Part shown: positions 17,327 through 24,306 of the stretch, in pieces
Numbering within the stretch: position 1 is the stretch's first letter
Layout: the number at the start of each line of letters is the position of its first letter
DNA from: JANYCG01 sp031386665
Lineage (GTDB): Bacteria > Pseudomonadota > Gammaproteobacteria > Burkholderiales > Burkholderiaceae_C
Assembly (NCBI GenBank): GCA_031386665.1
Contig: JANNCN010000124.1
Location: 45,373 to 109,372, forward strand
DNA: 64,000 nt
Direction of reading: 5' to 3'
The notes under the pieces: model-generated
Databases searched by the model: none
Told to the model about the DNA's origin: nothing
Seen by the model: the letters and a program-made list of their open reading frames with translations, nothing else
Made by a program: the position numbers and the translations under genes

Positions 17327-17989
17327 TCAGGCTGCCGCCGAAGGCCTCAAAACCACCTGCGCCGTCATTGACTCCAGCTTGGCAGACAAATCTCGCACGG
17401 CCTCGGTCAAAGCCAGCAGTTCGCGTTCTTTCAGCAGGTCAATTTTGTCGTGTAGCAGCTCAATTTCGAGTTCTGCTTTGACGTTGATTTCGTAGTCATT
17501 CTCGGCATGTCGGCGATCTTGCTCGGACTGGCGATTTTGGCTCATCATGATGGCGGGGGCGGTGTACGCGGCCTGAAATGACAGCAAAAGATTCAGCAAA
17601 ATGAACGGGTAAGGGTCCCACGCACTTTGGCCAGTCAACACGTTGCCCGTGATCCAGATCACGATGGCTGTGCTTTGAACAATGATGAAGCGCCAAGACC
17701 CGATGGTGCGGGCGACCGTATCCGCCAATCGCTGCCCAAGCGACGGAGGTTCAGTCGCCAATGGCCCAGGCGGCAAGCCAGGGATTGTTTCTGGCGAATT
17801 TCCCGAAAATTGCCCTGGTTGCCCTGATATTTGTTTGGCAACCCCGTCTGGCCGACGAGTTGCTCGGGCCAGGTCAGCCAAAGGCTGTTTTTGACGGTGC
17901 GCCTTTCGGTGTGCCCGCAAAGCTTTGAGCTGTTCACGCTCTTGGGTATCGAGTCCGGTGGTTTGGGGTGCGTGGATGGTTTCAGTCAT
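17327..17989 (-). CDS. DUF1003 membrane protein
   Basis: Protein of 220 residues with two central transmembrane helices (about 98-150: IVQSTAIVIWITGNVL and PFILLNLLLSFQAAYTAP). A conserved DUF1003 stretch MMSQNRQSEQDRRHAENDYE follows, then a C-terminal coiled-coil-like segment rich in Glu/Leu. The basic N-terminal ~80 residues are variable. ATG 17989 is used; TTG 18004 is open but weak. Function unknown. It lies 40 bp downstream of arsH on the same strand, so it could be read from the arsenic operon, though the family has no known arsenic role. Confidence 0.85.
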   Translation of the reverse strand: MTETIHAPQTTGLDTQEREQLKALRAHRKAHRQKQPLADLARATRRPDGVAKQISGQPGQFSGNSPETIPGLPPGPLATEPPSLGQRLADTVARTIGSWRFIIVQSTAIVIWITGNVLTGQSAWDPYPFILLNLLLSFQAAYTAPAIMMSQNRQSEQDRRHAENDYEINVKAELEIELLHDKIDLLKERELLALTEAVRDLSAKLESMTAQVVLRPSAAA

Positions 17990-18029
17990 CACTGCATTCT
18001 GCAAGAAACCTGCGGTCGTCGCTTGCGGG

Positions 18030-18767
18030 TCAAATTGCCTTCAGGTTCACCCTTCGCGTCAATTCGTCGGAGCTCTCCTTGCGCTCGCTGTAACGGTCAA
18101 CAAGGTAGGGCGATGCGTCGCGCGTGAGCCAGGTGAACTTGACGAGTTCTTCCATCACGTCGACTACGCGGTCATAGTAGGCGCTGGGCTTCATGCGGCC
18201 TGCTTCGTCAAACTCCATGAACGCTTTGGCCACCGACGATTGGTTGGGAATGGTCAACATCCGCATCCAGCGGCCTAAAACGCGCAATTGGTTGACGGCG
18301 TTGAAGGATTGGGAACCGCCGCTGACCTGCATCACCGCAAGCGTTTTGCCTTGGGTCGGGCGCACTGCGTCCAGGCTCAGCGGAATCCAGTCGATCTGCG
18401 TTTTCATGATGCCGGTCATTGCGCCATGGCGCTCGGGTGACGACCACACCATGCCCTCGCTCCAGGCCGCCAATTCGCGCAGTTCTTGCACTTTGGGGTG
18501 CGAATCGGGTGCGCTGTCGGCCAGGGGCAAACCTGCGGGGTTGAAGGTGCGGGCCTCGCAACCCATCGCGTTCAAAAGGCGGGCGGCTTCTTCGGACAGC
18601 AGCCGACTGAACGAGCGCTCTCGCAAGGAGCCGTACAGCAACACAATGCGCGGTGGGTGCATTGACGGTGCAGCGACCTGCAGTTTGTGATGCGTTGGCA
18701 CGTCGAAGAGCGTCGGGGAAATATTTGGCAAGTCTGTGAGGGCTTGAGCTTGAGACAAGGGCGGCAT
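18030..18767 (-). CDS. arsH: ArsH, NADPH-dependent organoarsenical oxidoreductase
   Basis: Flavoprotein of 245 residues that oxidises trivalent organoarsenicals such as methylarsenite and gives resistance. The flavodoxin-like FMN loop YGSLRERSFSR and the ArsH signature SPERHGAMTGIMKTQIDWIP are present, with the VMQVSGGSQSFN loop. The last gene of arsRC-aqpS-arsH, it starts 18 bp after the aqpS stop. The C-terminus (TRDASPYLVDRYSERKE) is typical of proteobacterial ArsH. Confidence 0.95.
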   Translation of the reverse strand: MPPLSQAQALTDLPNISPTLFDVPTHHKLQVAAPSMHPPRIVLLYGSLRERSFSRLLSEEAARLLNAMGCEARTFNPAGLPLADSAPDSHPKVQELRELAAWSEGMVWSSPERHGAMTGIMKTQIDWIPLSLDAVRPTQGKTLAVMQVSGGSQSFNAVNQLRVLGRWMRMLTIPNQSSVAKAFMEFDEAGRMKPSAYYDRVVDVMEELVKFTWLTRDASPYLVDRYSERKESSDELTRRVNLKAI

Positions 18768-18785
18768 GGGGATTGAATGAGAGTG

Positions 18786-19508
18786 TTATTTTGGTTGAGG
18801 AGCAAGAGTTCTGGCCATAGCGGCGCCCGCAAAAGCGCCCAGGCATTGCGCGGCGACAAAGCCCGGTGCACTGGCAGGTGCAATGCCAGCAAAACTGTCG
18901 CTCATCATGCGACCTAGCACGGCGGCAGGGTTGGCAAATGAGGTGCTGGCTGCAACCCAGTAAGCCGCACCGATGAAACAGGCCACCAATACGCTTGCCT
19001 TGCCAGGCGGCGACCGTTGAATCACAAAGATCAAACCCGCGGTTGCTGCGGCTTCAGCCACCCATTGTCCCCAGGCTGTGAACTGACCCGCTGCATCAAA
19101 ACCACCCCGAAGGTGATTTGAGAATTGGAAAATCGGACGGTCAAACATCAGGTGGGCGAGCCACGCACCCACGACAGCGCCGATCAATTGAAAGCTGATG
19201 AAATAAAGAGCGGTGCGCGTGGGGTGGGAGCCTTGCAACAGCCCGTTTGACCATTTCACCAGCGTCACCAGCGGGTTGAAGTGTGCGCCGCTGATCGGCC
19301 CCAATGTTTCAATCAGCACGTACAACATGAAAACGGTGGCCAAGGTATTGGCCAGAAGCGCAACCGCCGCGTTGCCACCGCTCAAGCGCTCGGCCATGAT
19401 GCCTGAGCCAATCACCGCGCACAGCAATGCGGCCGTTCCCACAAACTCGGCCAAACAGTGCTGGGGCAATGAATAGGCCGCTGTCATTGGGCTGGGCGCT
19501 GCCCTCAT
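18786..19508 (-). CDS. aqpS: AqpS-like aquaglyceroporin, probable arsenite channel
   Basis: Membrane channel of the MIP family, 240 residues, six helices. The two pore half-helices carry NPL (78-80, GAHFNPL) instead of the usual first NPA, and a normal second NPA (193-195, FANPA). A channel next to ArsR-ArsC and ArsH, with no ArsB or Acr3 pump in view, matches the Sinorhizobium-type scheme in which arsenite made by ArsC leaves down its gradient through AqpS. The start overlaps the arsRC stop by 4 bp; an alternative ATG is at 19487. Confidence 0.87.
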   Translation of the reverse strand: MRAAPSPMTAAYSLPQHCLAEFVGTAALLCAVIGSGIMAERLSGGNAAVALLANTLATVFMLYVLIETLGPISGAHFNPLVTLVKWSNGLLQGSHPTRTALYFISFQLIGAVVGAWLAHLMFDRPIFQFSNHLRGGFDAAGQFTAWGQWVAEAAATAGLIFVIQRSPPGKASVLVACFIGAAYWVAASTSFANPAAVLGRMMSDSFAGIAPASAPGFVAAQCLGAFAGAAMARTLAPQPK

Positions 19509-20383
19509 GACTTGGCGAGTTCACGCGCGCGAGTTTGCAGCAGTAGTTTGTCGATGCCTTGCGCGGGCAAGTTGACCAGCAAGTCCAAGCGACGGCGAAT
19601 TGCGTGCAGAGTTTGACGAAATGCCTCCAGGCGCTGCTCATCCGTACCAGCCACAGCAGACGGGTCGGCGTAGCCCCAATGCGCCGTGGCTGGCTGGCCA
19701 GGCCAATAGGGGCAGACTTCGCCTGCGGCGTTGTCGCACACGGTAACGACCAAATCCATGTGGGGTGCGCTTGGCAGACCAAATTCATCCCAACTCTTGC
19801 TGCTCAAGCCCGCCGTCGAAATTCCAGCAGATTGAAGCACCTGGAGGCCCAACGGATTGGGTCGTTGATTCTCACGCGGGCTGCTGCCAGCGCTGAAGCC
19901 TCGGAAACGACCCTGGCCAATGTGGTTGAGAACCGCCTCCGCCAAAATGCTGCGGGCTGAATTGTGGGTGCATAAAAACAAAACGTTAATAGGTGGGGTA
20001 GTCATAAGGATGCCTTTTTGCGAAGTGGCTGATGGGGTGGAAGGGTCGCAAATGCCCGTCGTTATCGGCAAACAGACTTGTCCCTGGCAGCAATGCTCAG
20101 TCAAATACCCCAGCAGGGCATTCATTTGTGAAAACTCTGCGCGGTAAATCAGGTTGCGGCCCCGCGGCTCGCAGGTGACCAAACCAGAATGGGCAAGCTC
20201 TTTCAAGTGAAACGACAGCGCACTATTGGGAAGCCCCAAGGCCAATGCAATTGCGCCCGGTGTCAACCCATCCGGTCCTGCTACCACGAGGGCCTTGAAG
20301 GTTCGCAGCCGTTGGCCTTGCGCCAAGGCAGCCAAGGCTTTGACAGCAAGCGATTCGGTTAGTACACTTGGGATTGATTCCAT
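19505..20383 (-). CDS. ArsR repressor - ArsC arsenate reductase fusion
   Basis: Two-domain protein of 292 residues. Residues 1-105 form an ArsR/SmtB winged helix (SALSFHLKELAHSGLV as recognition region), with a C-terminal cysteine cluster HCCQGQVC (Cys98, 99, 104) similar in spacing to the arsenite site of Acidithiobacillus ArsR. Residues 133-292 form a low-molecular-weight-phosphatase-type ArsC: catalytic loop LCTHNSARS (Cys138 to Arg144, CX5R) and two further cysteines at 216 and 224 (VCDNAAGEVCP) for the redox relay. An operator-like dyad touches the start codon. One protein would thus sense arsenite, repress its own operon and make arsenite. There is no stop or internal start that would split it cleanly, though Met127 could restart an ArsC-only form. 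Confidence 0.92.
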   Translation of the reverse strand: MESIPSVLTESLAVKALAALAQGQRLRTFKALVVAGPDGLTPGAIALALGLPNSALSFHLKELAHSGLVTCEPRGRNLIYRAEFSQMNALLGYLTEHCCQGQVCLPITTGICDPSTPSATSQKGILMTTPPINVLFLCTHNSARSILAEAVLNHIGQGRFRGFSAGSSPRENQRPNPLGLQVLQSAGISTAGLSSKSWDEFGLPSAPHMDLVVTVCDNAAGEVCPYWPGQPATAHWGYADPSAVAGTDEQRLEAFRQTLHAIRRRLDLLVNLPAQGIDKLLLQTRARELAKS

Positions 20384-20403
20384 AATTCGATTATATTTGA
20401 ATT
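20384..20403 (-). promoter_or_regulatory. Operator-like dyad for the ArsR-ArsC protein
   Basis: The AT-rich inverted repeat AATTCGA-N6-TTGAATT (6 of 7 pairs match) lies directly upstream of the arsRC start codon. Size and place fit an ArsR-family operator giving autorepression. Inferred from sequence only. Confidence 0.6.
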
Positions 20404-20497
20404 ATTGAATTAATTCTGCGAGGTGACTTGAAACTGCGACCGATTTGGCAGTTTTGCCACTTTTGCCACAAGAAGTTCGCTGGGAATGAATCCAAAT

Positions 20498-20550
20498 ATT
20501 CAATAAGAACGTATAAAACAGGTCAAGGCAAATTGCCAATTCAATAAGAA
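20498..20550 (+). promoter_or_regulatory. Direct repeats upstream of the DUF3034 operon
   Basis: Two identical 12-bp copies of ATTCAATAAGAA (20498-20509 and 20539-20550) lie 41 bp apart, about four helical turns, just before the gene at 20576. They could be activator sites. No known consensus is recognised. Confidence 0.4.
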
Positions 20551-20575
20551 ACCCTTTTCCACGCCCCCTATAACC

Positions 20576-21538
20576 ATGAACTCAACTTTGTCGATCCTTC
20601 CCTTTACTCTTCCAAAGTCCAGCACTCTGGCACTTTGCTGCGTTCTACTGAGCACCACAGCAGTCCATGCTGACACCGGCAAATTGCTTTTGACAGGCGG
20701 CGTCAGCGCCATCAGCGGTGCTGCGGGCGGCGGTTTGACGCCCTGGGCCGTCATCGGCACCAACGCCACGCGCGGTGAATTGGGGTTTTCAGCCTTCGCC
20801 ACACGTGCCAGCACGCAAGACTATGGTCTGAATGTGGTGGGCGCAGCGTTGGCCTACAACGAGCGCTTTGAAGTCTCAGTGGCCCGGCAAGACTTTGATG
20901 CAGGCGTGGCCATTGCCCTGAATGGCATTGCGCCGTTTGGTATCACCCCAGGGCAGCACCTGTTGATGGACGTGCTGGGTTTGAAGGTCAAGTTAGCTGG
21001 CGACGCCGTGCTGGACAGCGACACTTTCATGCCGCAAATCGCAATCGGGTTGGAGCACAAAACCGTGTCGCCAGGGTCGCTAGGTTCTGTGCTGAATTTT
21101 CTGGGGACCAAAACCAGTGGAACCGATTTGTACCTGAGTGCTACCAAATTGTTTCTGGCGCAAGGCCTGCTGGTCAATGGCACCCTGCGCTACACCAACG
21201 CCAACCAAAATGGTTTGCTGGGTTTTGGTTCGGCAGCGCCAGGCAAAGACGGTTACAGCCTGATGCCTGAACTGTCTGTGGCCTATTTGCTGAACAAAAA
21301 CGTGGCCATTGGCGCAGAGTACCGCGCCAAGCCCAACAATTTGCAAGCCTTGGGTCGTGCAGCAGGACTGGGCGAGGCTTTGTCTGAAGACGACTGGAAA
21401 GACATTTTTGTCGCCTGGGCACCCAACAAAAACCTGTCCGTCACTTTGGCTTATGTGGATTTGGGTCGCATCGTGCCAGGGGTCACGGCAGGGCGCTCGC
21501 AAACGGGTTATTACCTGTCGGCTCAAATGGCGTTTTGA
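20576..21538 (+). CDS. DUF3034 outer-membrane beta-barrel protein
   Basis: Protein of 320 residues with a signal peptide ending near Val-His-Ala at about 30-32. The DUF3034 signature follows: LTGGVSAISGAAGGGLTPWA and VIGTNATRGELG. The rest alternates in beta-barrel fashion and ends in MAF, a terminal Phe typical of outer-membrane proteins. Function unknown. It leads a three-gene unit with an exported truncated haemoglobin and a cupredoxin. I infer the three work together at the cell envelope. Confidence 0.85.
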   Translation: MNSTLSILPFTLPKSSTLALCCVLLSTTAVHADTGKLLLTGGVSAISGAAGGGLTPWAVIGTNATRGELGFSAFATRASTQDYGLNVVGAALAYNERFEVSVARQDFDAGVAIALNGIAPFGITPGQHLLMDVLGLKVKLAGDAVLDSDTFMPQIAIGLEHKTVSPGSLGSVLNFLGTKTSGTDLYLSATKLFLAQGLLVNGTLRYTNANQNGLLGFGSAAPGKDGYSLMPELSVAYLLNKNVAIGAEYRAKPNNLQALGRAAGLGEALSEDDWKDIFVAWAPNKNLSVTLAYVDLGRIVPGVTAGRSQTGYYLSAQMAF

Positions 21539-21663
21539 TTGCTGATTCAAATCACCACCGGCTTGTCCTCGACCTTCGTTCACCGCCTTTTACAGATCAA
21601 TCCTCCGACGACTCCCTCGACGTATTCCCTACCCACCCAACCCTTGTCCCTCTCTCAATTGCC

Positions 21664-22110
21664 ATGTTCAAAAAAATCCTGCCCTCCTTGTCTCTGGCGC
21701 TCATCCTCACGGCCACGCTGACCCTCTCGGCTCCCGCCGCATTGGCTCAAAGCAACCCCTTGTTCACGGCATTTGGTGAAAAAGCAGGGATCACGCAGTT
21801 GGTCGAAGACTTTCACCTTCGCTTGCTGGCGGACGCCCGCATGGCACCGCATTTCAAACCTGTCAACGCCAAAAATATCAAAGAGCAACTGACCGACCAG
21901 TTTTGTGCCGTGATGGGTGGCCCCTGTGTTTACAAAGGGGCCGACATGAAAAGCGCGCACAGCAACCTGGACATTAAAAAGTCGGACTTCAACGCATTGG
22001 TTGAAGTTTTGCAGGCCGCCATGGATGCAAGGGGCATTCCGTTCAGTGCGCAAAACCAACTGCTGGCCAAATTGGCACCCATGCACCGGGACGTGATCAC
22101 GGTGGATTGA
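21664..22110 (+). CDS. Group 1 truncated haemoglobin with signal peptide
   Basis: Haem protein of 148 residues. ATG 21664 gives a clear Sec signal (KKILPSLSLALILTATLTLS, then AALA-Q at about 26-29); an in-frame extension from 21535 would hide this signal and is rejected. The globin part has FGEKAGITQLVEDFHLRLL (helices A/B) and the proximal-histidine region MKSAHSNLDI (His99). Most truncated haemoglobins are cytoplasmic, so export is notable. O2 or NO chemistry in the periplasm is possible but unproven. The neighbours are the DUF3034 and cupredoxin genes on the same strand. Confidence 0.88.
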   Translation: MFKKILPSLSLALILTATLTLSAPAALAQSNPLFTAFGEKAGITQLVEDFHLRLLADARMAPHFKPVNAKNIKEQLTDQFCAVMGGPCVYKGADMKSAHSNLDIKKSDFNALVEVLQAAMDARGIPFSAQNQLLAKLAPMHRDVITVD

Positions 22111-22180
22111 TGGCACGAAAGTATTCGCCAAAATCACCCACATCACCCTGTAACACCTCACCATCTTCTGAGTCACTCGA

Positions 22181-22915
22181 ATGAAATCTATCCCCAACTT
22201 CAGAACGTCCCCTTCAGCGCCATCTCGCGTATTGGCAAACTCACTTCTCGCAGCAGCCCTGCTGATGGCCCTGCCTGCGGTCCATGCTGCAACCTTGCAG
22301 GTGACAGTGATCGACAAAGACGGCAAACCCACGCCCGATGCCGTGGTCATTGTGCTGCCCGCCAGTGGCATGGCTTCCAGGGGACAAGTCAAAAACCCAC
22401 CTGCGTTGCGGGCTTTGATCAACCAGGAAAAAATGCAATTCATCCCCGCGTTGACAGTCGTGTCGCCGGGCGCGAAGGTGCGATTCATGAACAATGACGC
22501 ATGGGATCATCACGTGCGCATGTCTGCCGTTGGCCTGGCACCCCCCAGCAGCGCCGAGTCGGTCACCGCAGAGAGCGGCTTTGCCCTGAGGTTGGAGGGC
22601 AAAACCGAAGGCAAGCCATTGAAGTCGGTCGAAGTGACGTTGGATCGGCCCGGCGCGGTGGGTGCCAATTTGCTGGGTTGTTTTATCCACGGGTCAATGA
22701 GCGGGCACGTGTTTGTGGCCGACTCGCCCTGGACAGTCAAGACCGGTCCCGATGGCACTGCGACGATAGAAGACCTGCCAGACGGTGCAGCCAGCCTCAA
22801 AGTTTGGCATTCAGCGCAGTTGGTGGAGATGAAGCCGCAAACCCTCAGTTTGAGTGCTGCGCCAAGCAAGGCAACGGTTCAGTTGGACGTGGTACCCAGG
22901 CGCAGACGCAACTGA
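22181..22915 (+). CDS. Periplasmic cupredoxin-like protein (methylamine-utilisation type)
   Basis: Exported protein of 244 residues; the signal peptide ends near Val-His-Ala at about 34-36. A plastocyanin-like fold carries candidate type-1 copper ligands: His110/His111 (NDAWDHHV), then Cys167, His170 and Met173 (CFIHGSM, the CX2HX2M ligand loop). Often annotated as a methylamine-utilisation protein, but no mau genes are nearby. A role as electron carrier for the adjacent exported haemoglobin is an inference. It is the last gene of the unit, before a good terminator. Confidence 0.85.
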   Translation: MKSIPNFRTSPSAPSRVLANSLLAAALLMALPAVHAATLQVTVIDKDGKPTPDAVVIVLPASGMASRGQVKNPPALRALINQEKMQFIPALTVVSPGAKVRFMNNDAWDHHVRMSAVGLAPPSSAESVTAESGFALRLEGKTEGKPLKSVEVTLDRPGAVGANLLGCFIHGSMSGHVFVADSPWTVKTGPDGTATIEDLPDGAASLKVWHSAQLVEMKPQTLSLSAAPSKATVQLDVVPRRRRN

Positions 22916-22990
22916 CTCTGATTGGGTCGGCCCTGGTCGACCCCAAGGCCGGCCAAAGAGGCAAAGAGAGCGGCCTTGTGGGAGTTTGAC

Positions 22991-23025
22991 AAAGCCCAGA
23001 CCATTTTGGTTTGGGCTTTTCTGTT
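22991..23025 (+). terminator. Rho-independent terminator after the cupredoxin gene
   Basis: A 12-bp stem (AAAGCCCAGACC / GGTTTGGGCTTT, with one G-T pair) and an ATTTT loop are followed by TTCTGTTTT. Confidence 0.85.
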
Positions 23026-23040
23026 TTAGAGCGGCGTGCC

Positions 23041-23058
23041 TTGTCATAAGCACGTCAC
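23041..23058 (+). promoter_or_regulatory. Pho box upstream of the small ORF and OlsB-like gene
   Basis: TTGTCAT-AAGC-ACGTCAC matches the PhoB consensus (two 7-bp repeats, 4-bp spacer). A -10-like ATTTAT lies at 23066-23071, so PhoB would replace the -35. The first gene start is 68 bp downstream. Confidence 0.75.
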
Positions 23059-23125
23059 GCAGCGCATTTATCGTCTGACGGTCGGTGTGTGCCAAACGTC
23101 CCAACTCAAACAGGAGCCCACTTTT

Positions 23126-23311
23126 ATGAACCCAATCCGTTACGTCGCTCAAAGCGACGCTGTGCATCAGTCAAATCCAGTCAAAATTCCCGTCACCGCC
23201 AGTGTGGCTGGCGCGTTGCAGCGCCTGCTCACAACCACCGCCAAACTGTGGCAACTTGCCCCCAGCGCAATACCTCGTCCGCTGGCGCAGAGTCTGCGGC
23301 TTAGCGCTTGA
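23126..23311 (+). CDS. Small protein of 61 residues upstream of the OlsB-like gene
   Basis: Unrecognised. Starts at ATG 23126 with CAGGAG upstream (23112-23117) and ends 14 bp before the acyltransferase start. The C-terminal half could form an amphipathic helix (ASVAGALQRLLTTTAKLWQL). No signal peptide and no cysteines. It sits between a Pho box and the acyltransferase, so it is probably cotranscribed. It may be a real small protein or a translated leader; ribosome site and spacing favour translation. Confidence 0.5.
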   Translation: MNPIRYVAQSDAVHQSNPVKIPVTASVAGALQRLLTTTAKLWQLAPSAIPRPLAQSLRLSA

Positions 23312-23325
23312 TGAAGGAGCGACCC

Positions 23326-24216
23326 ATGAAAGAACTTCCAGTTCCAACCGGGCCTTTGTCAGTGTCGTCGTGGCCCAACTTGCTGTTTGGCGGTGCTTTG
23401 ATGCGCAGGTCTGCAGCCAGTCGAGCAGCAGTGTCAGGCCTGGCGGCTCCCTTGCCCGTGTTGGCACCCGAAAGCAGGCCTTCGGTTGCCAGCCGCATCA
23501 GTGTGTCATGGGCCAAAACGAGCGACGAGGTGCGCCAAGCGCAGCGGCTGAGATTCAATGTTTTTGCAGTTGAAATGGGCGCGCGGCTCGATACCACGTC
23601 GCCTGGGCACGATGTTGACCTGTTTGACAACTTTTGCGAACACTTGCTGGTGCGTGACGTCGCCACGCAAGAGGTGGTGGGTACCTACCGGGTGCTGACC
23701 CCCGCGCAGGCCAAACGGGTCGGCAGCACCTACACCGACACCGAGTTTGACTTGGTTCGGCTGCGCGGCATGCGCGAGCGCATGGTGGAACTAGGGCGCA
23801 GTTGCGTGCACAAAGACTACCGCCACGGTGGCGTCATCATGGCGCTTTGGGGTGCGCTGGCCGAGTTCATGGTGCGTAACCAGCTTGACACCATGATCGG
23901 CTGTGCCAGTATCCCCATGCTGCACAACGGCGTGGTCAGCGGCGACGCGGCGGCCAGTATCTGGAACAAAGTCAGCCAGACCCATTTGGCTCCGGTGGAA
24001 TTTCAGGTGCGCCCGCGCCTGGCCCTGCCGATTGACAAGTTTGACTGCACGCTGGACGTTGAGCCGCCCGCGTTGATCAAAGGCTACCTGCGCCTGGGTG
24101 CCAAGGTGCTGGGAGCGCCCGCCTGGGACCCAGACTTCAACACGGCCGATTTACCGATGATGATGCGCATCAACGACTTGCCTGCTCGCTATAGAAAGCA
24201 TTTTTTGGGCACGTGA
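23326..24216 (+). CDS. OlsB-like GNAT N-acyltransferase (probable lyso-ornithine lipid synthase)
   Basis: Protein of 296 residues. ATG 23326 has AAGGAG eight bases upstream; this is preferred over the TTG at 23308. After an N-terminal extension of about 65 residues, the acyltransferase domain carries RLRFNVFAVEMGA, FDNFCEHLLV, VVGTYRVL, TEFDL and ELGRSCVHKDYR, typical of the OlsB family (hemolysin-like Acetyltransf_5). OlsB transfers a 3-hydroxyacyl group from ACP to ornithine. The upstream Pho box fits the known switch to phosphorus-free ornithine lipids in phosphate starvation. The second enzyme, OlsA, is not in the window. Substrate by family inference. Confidence 0.75.
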   Translation: MKELPVPTGPLSVSSWPNLLFGGALMRRSAASRAAVSGLAAPLPVLAPESRPSVASRISVSWAKTSDEVRQAQRLRFNVFAVEMGARLDTTSPGHDVDLFDNFCEHLLVRDVATQEVVGTYRVLTPAQAKRVGSTYTDTEFDLVRLRGMRERMVELGRSCVHKDYRHGGVIMALWGALAEFMVRNQLDTMIGCASIPMLHNGVVSGDAAASIWNKVSQTHLAPVEFQVRPRLALPIDKFDCTLDVEPPALIKGYLRLGAKVLGAPAWDPDFNTADLPMMMRINDLPARYRKHFLGT

Positions 24217-24237
24217 ACTGATGATTTGGTGTGCGTT

Positions 24238-24255
24238 TTGTCATAGCATTGTCAC
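24238..24255 (+). promoter_or_regulatory. Pho box upstream of ppk1
   Basis: TTGTCAT-AGCA-TTGTCAC, a near-consensus pair of PhoB repeats. A -10-like TAACAA lies at 24265-24270, giving the spacing of a PhoB-activated promoter. The ppk1 start is 51 bp downstream of the box. Confidence 0.8.
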
Positions 24256-24306
24256 AATTGGCTCTAACAATCAGGTCAGCCGCTGTCACCTCAGGATCCA
24301 TGCTCA

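Noticed and set aside
21535..21663. N-terminal extension of the truncated haemoglobin
   Set aside because: It would bury the signal peptide and overlaps the preceding stop region. No family similarity in the extra residues.
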